From the NCBI GenBank assembly GCA_031279835.1, contig JAITHV010000005.1, positions 1 to 41,683 on the forward strand: a stretch of 41,683 nucleotides of DNA, given 5' to 3'. Shown here in pieces: positions 17,954 to 25,228 of this stretch. The DNA is from Coriobacteriales bacterium (GTDB lineage: Bacteria; Actinomycetota; Coriobacteriia; Coriobacteriales; UBA8131). Under the pieces are notes generated by a model. It ran no database searches. It was not told the origin of the DNA and saw only the letters and a list, made by a program, of their open reading frames with translations. The translations under genes and the position numbers were made by a program. Each line of letters opens with the position of its first letter. The first letter of the stretch is position 1.

Positions 17954-19260
17954 CTCGCCAGTCCACAGTGCCCCAGCACCTCGGCGAGGCTGCCTGCGAC
18001 ATAGGCTACGTCCTCGTCAGAGAGCAGCGTGTACAGCGGGAGGGTCAGCTCGTTGGCATACTGGGCGCGCGCGTTGGGAAAGTCGTCGATGCAAAAGCCG
18101 AGCGCACGGTAGGCGCTCAGCAGGGGCAGCGGCTTGTAGTGCACGTTGCAGGCAACGCCAAGTGCGGCCATGTGCGCGATGCACGCGCTGCGCTGCTGCT
18201 CGGTGGCGCCTGCAAGGCGCGTTATGAGCAAGTGACAGCTCGACGAGCGCTGTGGCAAAAAGTGGTCGTATACCTCGACGCTCTCAGAAAGCCCTGCGGC
18301 CTCAAGCGCGTCAAGATAGCCGCGCACGAGACCACGCCGGCGCTCAAGCAGCTCAGGGTAGCGCGCAAGCTGCACCAGGCCGAGCGCTGCCTGGATGTCG
18401 GTCATGTTGCACTTCCAGGCCGTCTCCACGATGTCGTACTCCCAGGCACCGGGGGCAAGCTTGCTGAGAGCGTCTTTGGTCTGGCCGTGCAACGCAAGCA
18501 ACATGACGCGACGGTACAGCTCGTCTGCGTCCACAGACAGCCCCGTGCGCCACGTGAGCGCGCCGCCCTCGCCCGTGGTGAGGTTCTTGACAGCGTGGAA
18601 GCTGAAGGCGGAGAAGTCCGCGACGTTGCCGCTCGCACGCTCCGGCTGCCCTGGCTGCTCCGGCTGCCCTGGCTGCTCCGGCTGCTCCGGCTGCCCTGGC
18701 TGCTCCGGCTGCCCTAGGCGCTTCGTTGCCCCGAACGAGTGCGCTGCGTCGGCTATGACAACGACACGCCGAAACGCCTCCTGGAGCGTGCCTGCGGCCG
18801 GCTGGTAGGCGTCTTTCTCCCTCTCAAGCACTGCGAGCAGCTTGTCGTAGTCGCACATGCGCCCGGCCAGGTCAACGGGGATCACCGCCTTCGTGCGCGG
18901 CGTGAGCGCCGCGCCGAGCGCGTCATAGTCCATCTCAAACGAGCCGGGCGCCGTGTCTACCAGCACCGGCCGCGCACCCACGTGGCAGATGACGCTGCAG
19001 GTGGCCGTGTAGGTGTACGGAGTGGTGACAACCTCGTCGCCGGGGCCGATGCCAAGGAGGCGCAGGCAGGTCTCCAGCGCCGCCGTCGCCGACGACAGGC
19101 ACACGGCCGCAGGAGTCCCGCACCATGCGGCCAGGCGGCGCTCAAGGTCCTTTGTGAGCGGGCCGGTGGTGATCCAGCCGCTGCGCAAGACGTCGGCAAC
19201 GGCCTCAATCTCGGCCTCGGTTATGTCGGGGGGCGAAAACGCAATGGGTGTGGCGCGCAT
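17950..19260 (-). CDS. DegT/DnrJ/EryC1-family sugar aminotransferase with repeat insert
   Basis: PLP enzyme expected to aminate a keto nucleotide sugar. From the ATG at 19260 (GGAGA upstream) it has 436 residues. It starts FSPPDITEAEIEAVADVLRS and shows TSTAT-like SSATAAL, the PLP-ring aspartate in DAAHSFGA (D171) and the PLP lysine in SFHAVKNLTTGEGG (K225). Between them, residues 183-210 are a Gln-Pro-Glu/Gly repeat tract absent from the family's usual short loop. Coupled to the sugar transferase behind it, it probably makes the amino sugar that is primed onto undecaprenyl phosphate, as in PglE/PglC pairs. Function by family is sound; the exact sugar is unknown. Confidence 0.88.
   Translation of the reverse strand: MRATPIAFSPPDITEAEIEAVADVLRSGWITTGPLTKDLERRLAAWCGTPAAVCLSSATAALETCLRLLGIGPGDEVVTTPYTYTATCSVICHVGARPVLVDTAPGSFEMDYDALGAALTPRTKAVIPVDLAGRMCDYDKLLAVLEREKDAYQPAAGTLQEAFRRVVVIADAAHSFGATKRLGQPEQPGQPEQPEQPGQPEQPGQPERASGNVADFSAFSFHAVKNLTTGEGGALTWRTGLSVDADELYRRVMLLALHGQTKDALSKLAPGAWEYDIVETAWKCNMTDIQAALGLVQLARYPELLERRRGLVRGYLDALEAAGLSESVEVYDHFLPQRSSSCHLLITRLAGATEQQRSACIAHMAALGVACNVHYKPLPLLSAYRALGFCIDDFPNARAQYANELTLPLYTLLSDEDVAYVAGSLAEVLGHCGLAR
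18641..18718. repeat. Short tandem repeats encoding a QPEQPG tract in the DegT gene
   Basis: Alternating 6- and 9-bp units (forms of GGCTGCCCT and GGCTGCTCC) run for about 78 bases without breaking the frame. They code for 26 residues of Gln/Pro/Glu/Gly between two conserved active-site segments. Confidence 0.9.
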
Positions 19261-19310
19261 GCTGGTCTCCGTCGTGGGGTGTCTGAGTGGCAAGATGATG
19301 GGTGTGACCC

Positions 19311-19323
19311 TGCTATGGTATCA
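19311..19323. promoter_or_regulatory. Overlapping divergent extended -10 boxes
   Basis: Reading right, TGC-TATGGT (19311-19319) faces the exporter genes. Reading left, TGA-TACCAT (19315-19323) faces the DegT gene. The two boxes share bases, so polymerase binding would be mutually exclusive. No strong -35 box is seen on either side. Confidence 0.35.
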
Positions 19324-19448
19324 TGACAAGGGAGGCGCCGAAAAACCCATTGCCATACCTGTGGACGCGCGCTGGCACAGCGCTGGCGCATCATGGGCTT
19401 TTCGCTGCCTCGCCAAGAAACCAACCGTCAAACGAGGACACACTACCT

Positions 19449-20243
19449 ATGCGACAACTGTTTGCCACGGCGCAAAAGGACTTCTTCATCCTCTCGTCAC
19501 TGGTGACCAAAGACTTCAAGCTCAAGTACCGCCGCAGCATACTCGGCGTCCTCTGGAGCGTTCTCAACCCGCTGCTCATGATGCTCGTGCTCACGGCCGT
19601 GTTCAACTTCATGTTCAAGTGGAACGTCCCGCACTACTCCTTGTACCTCATATTGGGAACCATACTGTTCAATTACGTGGCTGCCTCGACCACCAGCGGC
19701 ATGACCTCCATCATCGACGCGGCGCCGCTCATCAAGAAGATCCGCGTCAACAAGACCTTGTTCCCTTTGGAGAAAGTCGTCTTCGAGCTGCTCAACTTCT
19801 CGATCTCCCTCGTCGCCGTGGTCATTGTCGTGGCTGTCACGGTGCTCGATCCTGAAAGCACCCTTGAGATAACAGCAAAGGTCGCGTTTCTGCCTCTGCT
19901 GCTGTTCTACGTCATGTTGTTCTCTGCCGGGCTCAGCCTGTTGCTGTCGGCGCTGGCGGTGTTCTTCCGCGACGTCATCCACCTCTGGGGGGTCTTCACC
20001 CTTGCCTGGACCTACGCGACGCCGCTGTTCTATCCCTTTGACATGCTGGACAGCTGGATGCAGTCGGCCATGCGGTTCAACCCCATGTACCATTATGTGT
20101 GCTACTTTCGCAATATCGTCTTGTACGGGTACACGCCCGACCTTACCCTCAACCTCCAATGCCTCGCCATGGCACTGGTTTCGTTCGCGCTGGGGCTTTT
20201 TGTGTTCTCACGGCTCCAAAAAAAGTTCATTCTCTACGTCTGA
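19449..20243 (+). CDS. ABC-2 polysaccharide export permease (Wzm type)
   Basis: Inner-membrane half of an ABC exporter that flips lipid-linked glycan. From the ATG at 19449 (GAGGA upstream) it has 264 residues with about six hydrophobic spans. The amphipathic N-terminal portion VTKDFKLKYRRSILGVLWSVLNP is the family hallmark, and the C terminus PMYHYVCYFRNIVLYG matches Wzm/TagG permeases. The ORF is open from 19323, but that upstream part is not family-like. The ATPase partner follows after 12 bases. Confidence 0.9.
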   Translation: MRQLFATAQKDFFILSSLVTKDFKLKYRRSILGVLWSVLNPLLMMLVLTAVFNFMFKWNVPHYSLYLILGTILFNYVAASTTSGMTSIIDAAPLIKKIRVNKTLFPLEKVVFELLNFSISLVAVVIVVAVTVLDPESTLEITAKVAFLPLLLFYVMLFSAGLSLLLSALAVFFRDVIHLWGVFTLAWTYATPLFYPFDMLDSWMQSAMRFNPMYHYVCYFRNIVLYGYTPDLTLNLQCLAMALVSFALGLFVFSRLQKKFILYV

Positions 20244-20255
20244 CGGGAGCCTTTG

Positions 20256-21134
20256 ATGATAAAGCCCGCCAAAACCGCGCCCGGACTGACTGCTGACGAG
20301 CAGGCGTTGCTCGACGCCGCCTGCAGCACCGGGCACGGCCGGCCAGGCACCGGGACGACGCAGGGCGTGCGGTCGCGCGACCTCAGCAACCCTTTTGCCA
20401 TCAAGGTCGCAGGCGTCGACATGGTGTTCAACATGGCCAACGAGCAGCTGAACAGCCTCAAGGAGTACTTCATTAAAGTCGTGCGGCGCGAGCTGTTCTT
20501 CAAGGAGTTCTGCGCGCTGCAAGGCATATCGCTCGAAGTCAGGCACGGCGACGTGTTCGGCATCGTCGGCACCAACGGCTCGGGAAAGTCCACCCTCCTC
20601 AAGATCATCGCCGGCGTGCTCGAGCCCACCAGGGGCAGCTGCGTGATCAACGGCAGCATCGCCCCGCTCATCGAGCTGGGGGCAGGCTTTGACCACGAGC
20701 TCTCTGCCCGCGAGAACATCTACCTCAACGGCTCGCTGCTCGGCTACTCAAAGAGCTTTCTCCGCGAGCATTTTGACGCGATCGTCGAGTTTGCCGAGCT
20801 GCGCGACTTCCTCGACCTGCCGCTCAAAAACTACTCTTCGGGCATGGTCGCTCGCATCGCCTTCTCCATCGCCACCGTCATCGTGCCCGACATCCTCATT
20901 GTCGACGAGACGCTCTCGGTCGGCGACATGTTCTTTCAGGAGAAGTGCGAGAACCGCATCAACGAGCTGATCAGCGACCATGGCACCACGGTGCTCTTCG
21001 TGTCGCACGACATCACGCAGGTCGAGCGCATATGCAAGAAGGCGCTATGGGTAGACAAGGGCAAATGCCGCATGATCGGCACCGCCAAGCAGGTCTGCGA
21101 GGCGTACAGCCATCATCAAGAACGGGACGGATAA
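20256..21134 (+). CDS. ABC polysaccharide export ATPase (Wzt/TagH type, short form)
   Basis: Energy subunit of the glycan exporter. The 292 residues include Walker A GTNGSGKSTLL, the TagH/Wzt-type segment GAGFDHELSARENIYLNG, signature YSSGMVARIAFSIA, Walker B ILIVDETLSVGD and the switch histidine in LFVSHDI. About 50 N-terminal residues precede the ATPase core, and there is no C-terminal carbohydrate-binding domain, so the export signal recognition of long Wzt proteins is missing. GGGAG precedes the ATG at 20256. The 3' end overlaps the facing GT2 gene by 19 bases. Confidence 0.92.
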   Translation: MIKPAKTAPGLTADEQALLDAACSTGHGRPGTGTTQGVRSRDLSNPFAIKVAGVDMVFNMANEQLNSLKEYFIKVVRRELFFKEFCALQGISLEVRHGDVFGIVGTNGSGKSTLLKIIAGVLEPTRGSCVINGSIAPLIELGAGFDHELSARENIYLNGSLLGYSKSFLREHFDAIVEFAELRDFLDLPLKNYSSGMVARIAFSIATVIVPDILIVDETLSVGDMFFQEKCENRINELISDHGTTVLFVSHDITQVERICKKALWVDKGKCRMIGTAKQVCEAYSHHQERDG

Positions 21135-22396
21135 GGCTCCGGCTGCTGCGCCTGCTCCCAGGTGACGCAGCCGAGGGCCCCGGCCGCTTGAGCCTTCCGG
21201 TAGGCAGCGTCAAGCGCTGCCCGCGCCTCCTGGTTCGTCGCCTCCTCGGCACTGGCATGGCGGGCGGCCGTCCGTAGGCGACGCGCCTTGAGCGGCGGCA
21301 CCACGCCAGCAAGGGCATGCGGCAGACGGGCAGGCGCGGCAAGCATGCGCGCGAAGGCCGTGCCCATGTGGCGCTGCTCCACATACCACCCGTACACGAG
21401 CAATGGGCTCAGGCGCGATGCTGGACCAGTGGCGGGAGTCGCTTCGACGCACGCGCAAAGCCTGCGGGTCAGGGCGCTCGTCTCGGGGCGCTCAAGAGGG
21501 CTCACGCCGTCAAAGGAATCAGCTAAAACCTGCTTGAGGCGCCGCAACAGCCTGCCTTGCTCTGGGGGACCAAGGCGCATGATGTCGTGGCACACGAAGT
21601 AGAGCGCCCAGACGAGCATCTTTGGGGCATGGTGCCCCAAGATGCCCAGCGTCTTCCAGTCTTCGAGCACATGTGCGACTATAGTTATATGGTCGTTTGT
21701 CTTTGCGGCGGCGTCATGGCTGCGCCCTTCCATGAGCGAGCCGGCCCTCCCCTGCCGGTACACGTACAGCCTCTCGGAGAGAAGCACGGTCTTGTGTGCG
21801 CGAGGGTAGGCCGCGAAGTGCATTACCTGGTCTTCTCCAAAAGGGACCGTCTCGTCAAAAGCCAGCCCGGCGCGCGCCACGAAGGCCGCGCGCAAGGCGG
21901 TGCGCCATATGTAAGGACGCGAGCGCTCCTTGAACAGAAGGTCGAGGCCAAACCCGTCATAGACAGCATCGCGTGGCGAGAGCGCACGGGCAAGCCATAC
22001 GTCGCCAGAGCCCGGCGGGCTCAGGCGCGCGCCGAAGGTGACGATGTCGGCGTCGTGGTCGCCGAATGCGGCAGTGACCGTCTCGCAGGCATGCGGCTCG
22101 AGCATGTCGTCGGAGTCCACGAACATGACGACGCGCCCGGTTGCGGCAGCCATGCCGGCGTTGCGCGCCGATGAGAGCCCGCCGTTGTGCTTGCGCAGCA
22201 GGCGCAGGCGCCCGTCAAGTGCCGCGGCCTGCTCCAAAACGCCGGCCGAGCCGTCAGTGGAGCCGTCGTCCACACACAACACCTCTATGTTCGCAAGGCT
22301 TTGTGCACATATGCTTGCCAGACAGGCTGGCAGGTAGTCCTCGACGTTGTAGACAGGCACGACGAGTGAGACGTCTGGCCGGCAGGGCTCGTGCAT
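21116..22396 (-). CDS. GT2-family glycosyltransferase
   Basis: Cytoplasmic GT-A-fold enzyme of 426 residues. The N-terminal domain has VSLVVPVYNVEDYLPACL, the nucleotide-sugar site VLCVDDGSTDGSA, NAGMAAATGRVV, and the metal-binding MFVDSDDML. The C-terminal 180 residues are Arg/Leu-rich and not recognised. The start is four bases after the stop of the preceding GT2 gene, so the two form a pair. The open frame upstream of 22396 reads unrelated sequence. The Arg/Glu-rich tail ends near the facing Wzt-type gene. The acceptor is unknown. Confidence 0.87.
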   Translation of the reverse strand: MHEPCRPDVSLVVPVYNVEDYLPACLASICAQSLANIEVLCVDDGSTDGSAGVLEQAAALDGRLRLLRKHNGGLSSARNAGMAAATGRVVMFVDSDDMLEPHACETVTAAFGDHDADIVTFGARLSPPGSGDVWLARALSPRDAVYDGFGLDLLFKERSRPYIWRTALRAAFVARAGLAFDETVPFGEDQVMHFAAYPRAHKTVLLSERLYVYRQGRAGSLMEGRSHDAAAKTNDHITIVAHVLEDWKTLGILGHHAPKMLVWALYFVCHDIMRLGPPEQGRLLRRLKQVLADSFDGVSPLERPETSALTRRLCACVEATPATGPASRLSPLLVYGWYVEQRHMGTAFARMLAAPARLPHALAGVVPPLKARRLRTAARHASAEEATNQEARAALDAAYRKAQAAGALGCVTWEQAQQPEPYPSRS

Positions 22397-22400
22397 GGGC

Positions 22401-23507
22401 TTATCCCCGCATGTGCCGCAGGCGCCTGCGCGCCGCATGGGCAAGGCCGCCGACACCGTGGCGCCTGAGGTAGTGCAGCGTCTTGCGCACAACGTTCTCG
22501 CGCCGCGCGCCGGTTTTGTGCTGCTCGTGAAACGCAAGGGGGTCATCGAGGATCAGGCGCAGGTCGTCGCGCTTCCATGGCTCGAGCAGGCCCCAGTCAA
22601 GCGAGCCGTCGGCAGCCTCCTTGGCAAGGTCCTGTGAGAAGCGCTCGACAAAGCTGGGCCGAAGCTCTGGCGCCAGGCGCTCGTAGTTCCAGCGGTAGGA
22701 GTCGTAGCGCATCTTTGCCTTAATGGGAGCCAGGGCCGCCTTTGCCTCTGGCCGCCCCTCGAGGAAGGCGTCTATCGCCTCGTACTCGTCGCAGACGCAG
22801 AACGCCTTTCCGGGGCTGTTGACTGACGACGACAGGTTGTCTTGCCGGTAGCTCAGCACCGGCTCAGCAATGCAGGCAACGCGACGGGCAGACGCCCAGA
22901 CCTTGAAGTGAAAGCCGGCGTCTTGGAAGGAGGCGCCGGGGGTCTCGGTAAAAGCTATGCCGTTTTGCGCGATGAAGTCGCGCCGGTACAGGCCAGACCA
23001 GATGGAAGGCTTCTCATAAAACATCAAGGTGTCTTCCCAGGGGTCCACAACGCGTCCTGCCAGCGCGGGGGGCACTACCTCGAACAACTCGCGCCGCTCG
23101 CGCGGCTTTGACCAGTACAGCCAAAAATTGGCCTTCGCCACCTCGGTGTTGTTGTGTGACGCCGCGCCTACGAGCAGCTCGAGGGCGTCGGGCTCAAAGA
23201 AGTCGTCGGACTCGAGGATGGCGACGTACATGCCCTGCGCCTCAGACAGGCCGCGGTTCATGGTGGCGCCGTAGCCTGAGTTCGGCTTGTCGACAAGCCT
23301 GAATCGCGCGTCACGGGCAACGTAGTCCTCGACGACAGCCCGCGAGCCGTCGGTCGAGCCGTCGTTGATGCACAGTGCCTCAAAGTCGCCGAAACTCTGC
23401 GCACACACCGAGTCGAGGCAGTGCGCAAGGTAGCGCTCGACGTTGTAGACGGGAATGAGCAGCGACACTGTGGGAGACGCGCCGTTGGTTTTGGGGACAT
23501 GAGTCAT
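22401..23507 (-). CDS. GT2-family glycosyltransferase
   Basis: Second GT2 enzyme, 368 residues, with VSLLIPVYNVERYLAHCLDS, ALCINDGSTDGSR, NRGLSEAQGMYVAILESDDFF and a C-terminal part beginning near KPRERRELFE that resembles the SpsA-like glycosyltransferases of capsule clusters. It is close in sequence to the following GT2 gene in its first 120 residues, as expected for serial sugar transfer. The ATG follows a TATACT box by seven bases and has no Shine-Dalgarno, so a leaderless message is likely. Probable surface glycan assembly; acceptor unknown. Confidence 0.87.
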   Translation of the reverse strand: MTHVPKTNGASPTVSLLIPVYNVERYLAHCLDSVCAQSFGDFEALCINDGSTDGSRAVVEDYVARDARFRLVDKPNSGYGATMNRGLSEAQGMYVAILESDDFFEPDALELLVGAASHNNTEVAKANFWLYWSKPRERRELFEVVPPALAGRVVDPWEDTLMFYEKPSIWSGLYRRDFIAQNGIAFTETPGASFQDAGFHFKVWASARRVACIAEPVLSYRQDNLSSSVNSPGKAFCVCDEYEAIDAFLEGRPEAKAALAPIKAKMRYDSYRWNYERLAPELRPSFVERFSQDLAKEAADGSLDWGLLEPWKRDDLRLILDDPLAFHEQHKTGARRENVVRKTLHYLRRHGVGGLAHAARRRLRHMRG

Positions 23508-23514
23508 AGCCCCC

Positions 23515-23520
23515 AGTATA
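23515..23520 (-). promoter_or_regulatory. -10 box of the GT2 pair, probable leaderless start
   Basis: TATACT on the minus strand ends seven bases before the ATG at 23507. The seven bases between are GGGGGCT. No -35 box is apparent. Confidence 0.5.
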
Positions 23521-23570
23521 GCGCAAGGCAGCCCTGGCGCTCGGCTCCCAGAAGAGGGCCTGAGCGCTTA

Positions 23571-23579
23571 TGGTAGTCT
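23571..23579 (+). promoter_or_regulatory. Extended -10 box, probable leaderless start
   Basis: TGG-TAGTCT ends six bases before the ATG at 23586, the same arrangement as at 15941-15949 (TGG-TATGAT). No Shine-Dalgarno precedes the ATG. Confidence 0.45.
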
Positions 23580-23585
23580 GGTTGC

Positions 23586-24293
23586 ATGATAAAAACGCTC
23601 GTGGTCATACCTGCCTACAACGAGGAGCAGAGCATCGTCTCGGTGGTCTCTGGGCTGGTGGCGTGCTGCCCCGGGCTTGACTACCTCGTGGTCAACGACG
23701 GCTCGACCGACGGCACCGCGCGTCTGTGCGCAGATCAGGGCTTCGCGCTTCTCGACCTGCCGACGAACCTGGGGCTCGCCGGCGCCGTGCGGGCGGGGAT
23801 GCGCTTTGCCTGCGACCAAGGCTACGACGCGGTGGTCCAGTTTGACTCCGACGGCCAGCACCGCCCTGAGTACCTGCCCTCCCTCTTGGCGCCGCTCGAC
23901 GACGGCTACGACATAGTCTGCGCGAGCCGCTTCCTCGACGCACGCAAGCCGCTCAGCATGCGCATGATGGGAAGCCGCCTCATCGCGCTTGCCATACGCC
24001 TCACTACGGGCGTGCGGCTCACCGACCCCACAAGCGGCCAGCGAGCCTATCACCGGCGCGTCTTTAAGCAGTTTGTAACCGAGCCGAACATGACCCCGGA
24101 GCCAGACACCGTGAGCTTTCTCATCAAATGCGGCGCACGCGTGACCGAGGTCCCGGTGAGGATGGACGAGCGCCGGTTCGGCTCAAGCTACCTGACAGCT
24201 CTGCGCTCGACCAAGTACATGCTGCGCATCGCCATCTCTATCATCATCTTGCAGCCGTTTAGGCTGCGTTGTGACCTGGGGAGGCAGCAATAG
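23586..24293 (+). CDS. GT2 glycosyltransferase, polyprenyl-phosphate sugar (DPM1-like) type
   Basis: A 235-residue GT2 enzyme of the dolichyl-phosphate mannose synthase group: TLVVIPAYNEEQSIVSVV, YLVVNDGSTDGTARLC, GLAGAVRAGMRFA, and FDSDGQHRPEYLPSLL. These enzymes load a sugar onto undecaprenyl phosphate as a membrane donor. It lacks the C-terminal membrane spans of GtrB/ArnC. The next gene is a DUF2304 membrane protein, the usual companion in such loci and a probable membrane partner. A GtrA-like protein is found 3.7 kb further on. Confidence 0.88.
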   Translation: MIKTLVVIPAYNEEQSIVSVVSGLVACCPGLDYLVVNDGSTDGTARLCADQGFALLDLPTNLGLAGAVRAGMRFACDQGYDAVVQFDSDGQHRPEYLPSLLAPLDDGYDIVCASRFLDARKPLSMRMMGSRLIALAIRLTTGVRLTDPTSGQRAYHRRVFKQFVTEPNMTPEPDTVSFLIKCGARVTEVPVRMDERRFGSSYLTALRSTKYMLRIAISIIILQPFRLRCDLGRQQ

Positions 24294-24296
24294 GCT

Positions 24297-24746
24297 ATGG
24301 GCCAGGCTGACGTTTTGCCGATCGCATTGCGCGCGCTGCTTATATTGGGGGCCGTCGGCATCCTCGTCTACTTCATCGCCCAGATACGCGCACGAAGGCT
24401 GCAGATCGACTACGCCGTCTTTTGGGTGCTCTTCAGCGTGCTGCTGGTCTTTTTTGCGGCACTGCCTGACGTCTTGGTCATGGTCTCGCACCTGCTCGGC
24501 TTTGCCTCGGCGGCAAACCTCGTGTTTGTGCTGGTGATCTTCCTGCTCATACTGCGCCTCTTTTCTGTGAACCGGCGGCTCTCACGCAGCGAGCAGCGCA
24601 TAGAGGACTTGACGCAGCGTCTTGCCCTGCTCGAGAAGCGACTGGCCGAGCAGCCGCAGCAAGCCGAGCACGGTGACGAAAAGCAAGTCGAGTGCTGTGA
24701 CACGCACGGTGGCGAGCGCTGTGACACGCACGGTGGCGAGCGGTAG
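24297..24746 (+). CDS. DUF2304 membrane protein
   Basis: A 149-residue protein with three hydrophobic helices (about residues 10-28, 38-55, 65-85) and the DUF2304 core IRARRLQIDYAVFWVLFSVLLVF. A charged helix with heptad spacing follows (SRSEQRIEDLTQRLALLEKRL), probably a coiled coil. The last 16 residues are CDTHGGER twice, from a 24-bp DNA duplication. Members commonly sit behind a short GT2 as here and are thought to anchor or partner it; exact function is unknown. Starts three bases after the GT2 stop. Confidence 0.85.
   Translation: MGQADVLPIALRALLILGAVGILVYFIAQIRARRLQIDYAVFWVLFSVLLVFFAALPDVLVMVSHLLGFASAANLVFVLVIFLLILRLFSVNRRLSRSEQRIEDLTQRLALLEKRLAEQPQQAEHGDEKQVECCDTHGGERCDTHGGER
24694..24741. 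repeat. 24-bp tandem duplication at the 3' end of the DUF2304 gene
   Basis: Two exact 24-base copies, 24694-24717 and 24718-24741, encode CDTHGGER twice. Confidence 0.95.
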
Positions 24747-24760
24747 GACCCCGACCGCCC

Positions 24761-24799
24761 AGCGTGAGCCCTCAGCGCGAGCCTTCAGCGCGAGCCCTC
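24761..24799. repeat. Three 13-bp tandem repeats over the rpiB stop
   Basis: Copies at 24761-24773, 24774-24786 and 24787-24799 (consensus AGCGCGAGCCCTC) differ by one base each. The stop codon of the leftward rpiB part (24785-24787) lies in them. The unit is not a multiple of three. Confidence 0.9.
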
Positions 24800-25228
24800 A
24801 AGCTGCTTGAGCTTGTTCAGGCGCTGCGTGTGCCGGCCGCCCTCAAACGAGGCCGCCAAGAAGGCGTCGAGTATGCGGCAGTTCTCCTCGAGCGACACGA
24901 AGCGGCCCGAGAGCGTCAGGATGTTCGCGTCGTTGTGCCTGCGGGCCATCTCGGCCAGCTCAGGCGACGTGACGTTGGCCGCTCGCGCGCCTGCTATCTT
25001 ATTAGCTGCCATCGCCATGCCGATCCCCGTCCCACAGACGAGCACGCCAATCCCGCCGTCGGAAGCGGCGACTTCCTGGGCGACCTTCTGCGCGACGTCA
25101 GGGTAGTCCACGCGACCGCTGTCGTACGGACCGAGGTCCACTACCGTGTGGCCGTGCTTGCGCAGGTGGTTGGCGAGTGCCGCCTTCTGCTCGAACCCTG
25201 CGTGATCGCTTGCAATGCTGATGGTCAT
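24785..25228 (-). CDS. rpiB: RpiB portion with its own ribosome site (alternative product)
   Basis: Ribose-5-phosphate isomerase B interconverts ribose 5-phosphate and ribulose 5-phosphate. From the internal ATG at 25228 the product is 147 residues, the normal RpiB length, with the catalytic Cys in CGTGIG and His in the RRHNDANIL region. The bases just before the ATG read GAGGAGTCGGCC, a good ribosome site at seven-base spacing. That site also encodes Glu-Glu-Ser-Ala of the linker in the longer frame. This is listed separately because the sequence supports both readings: independent initiation or a fused C-terminal domain. Confidence 0.7.
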   Translation of the reverse strand: MTISIASDHAGFEQKAALANHLRKHGHTVVDLGPYDSGRVDYPDVAQKVAQEVAASDGGIGVLVCGTGIGMAMAANKIAGARAANVTSPELAEMARRHNDANILTLSGRFVSLEENCRILDAFLAASFEGGRHTQRLNKLKQLEGSR

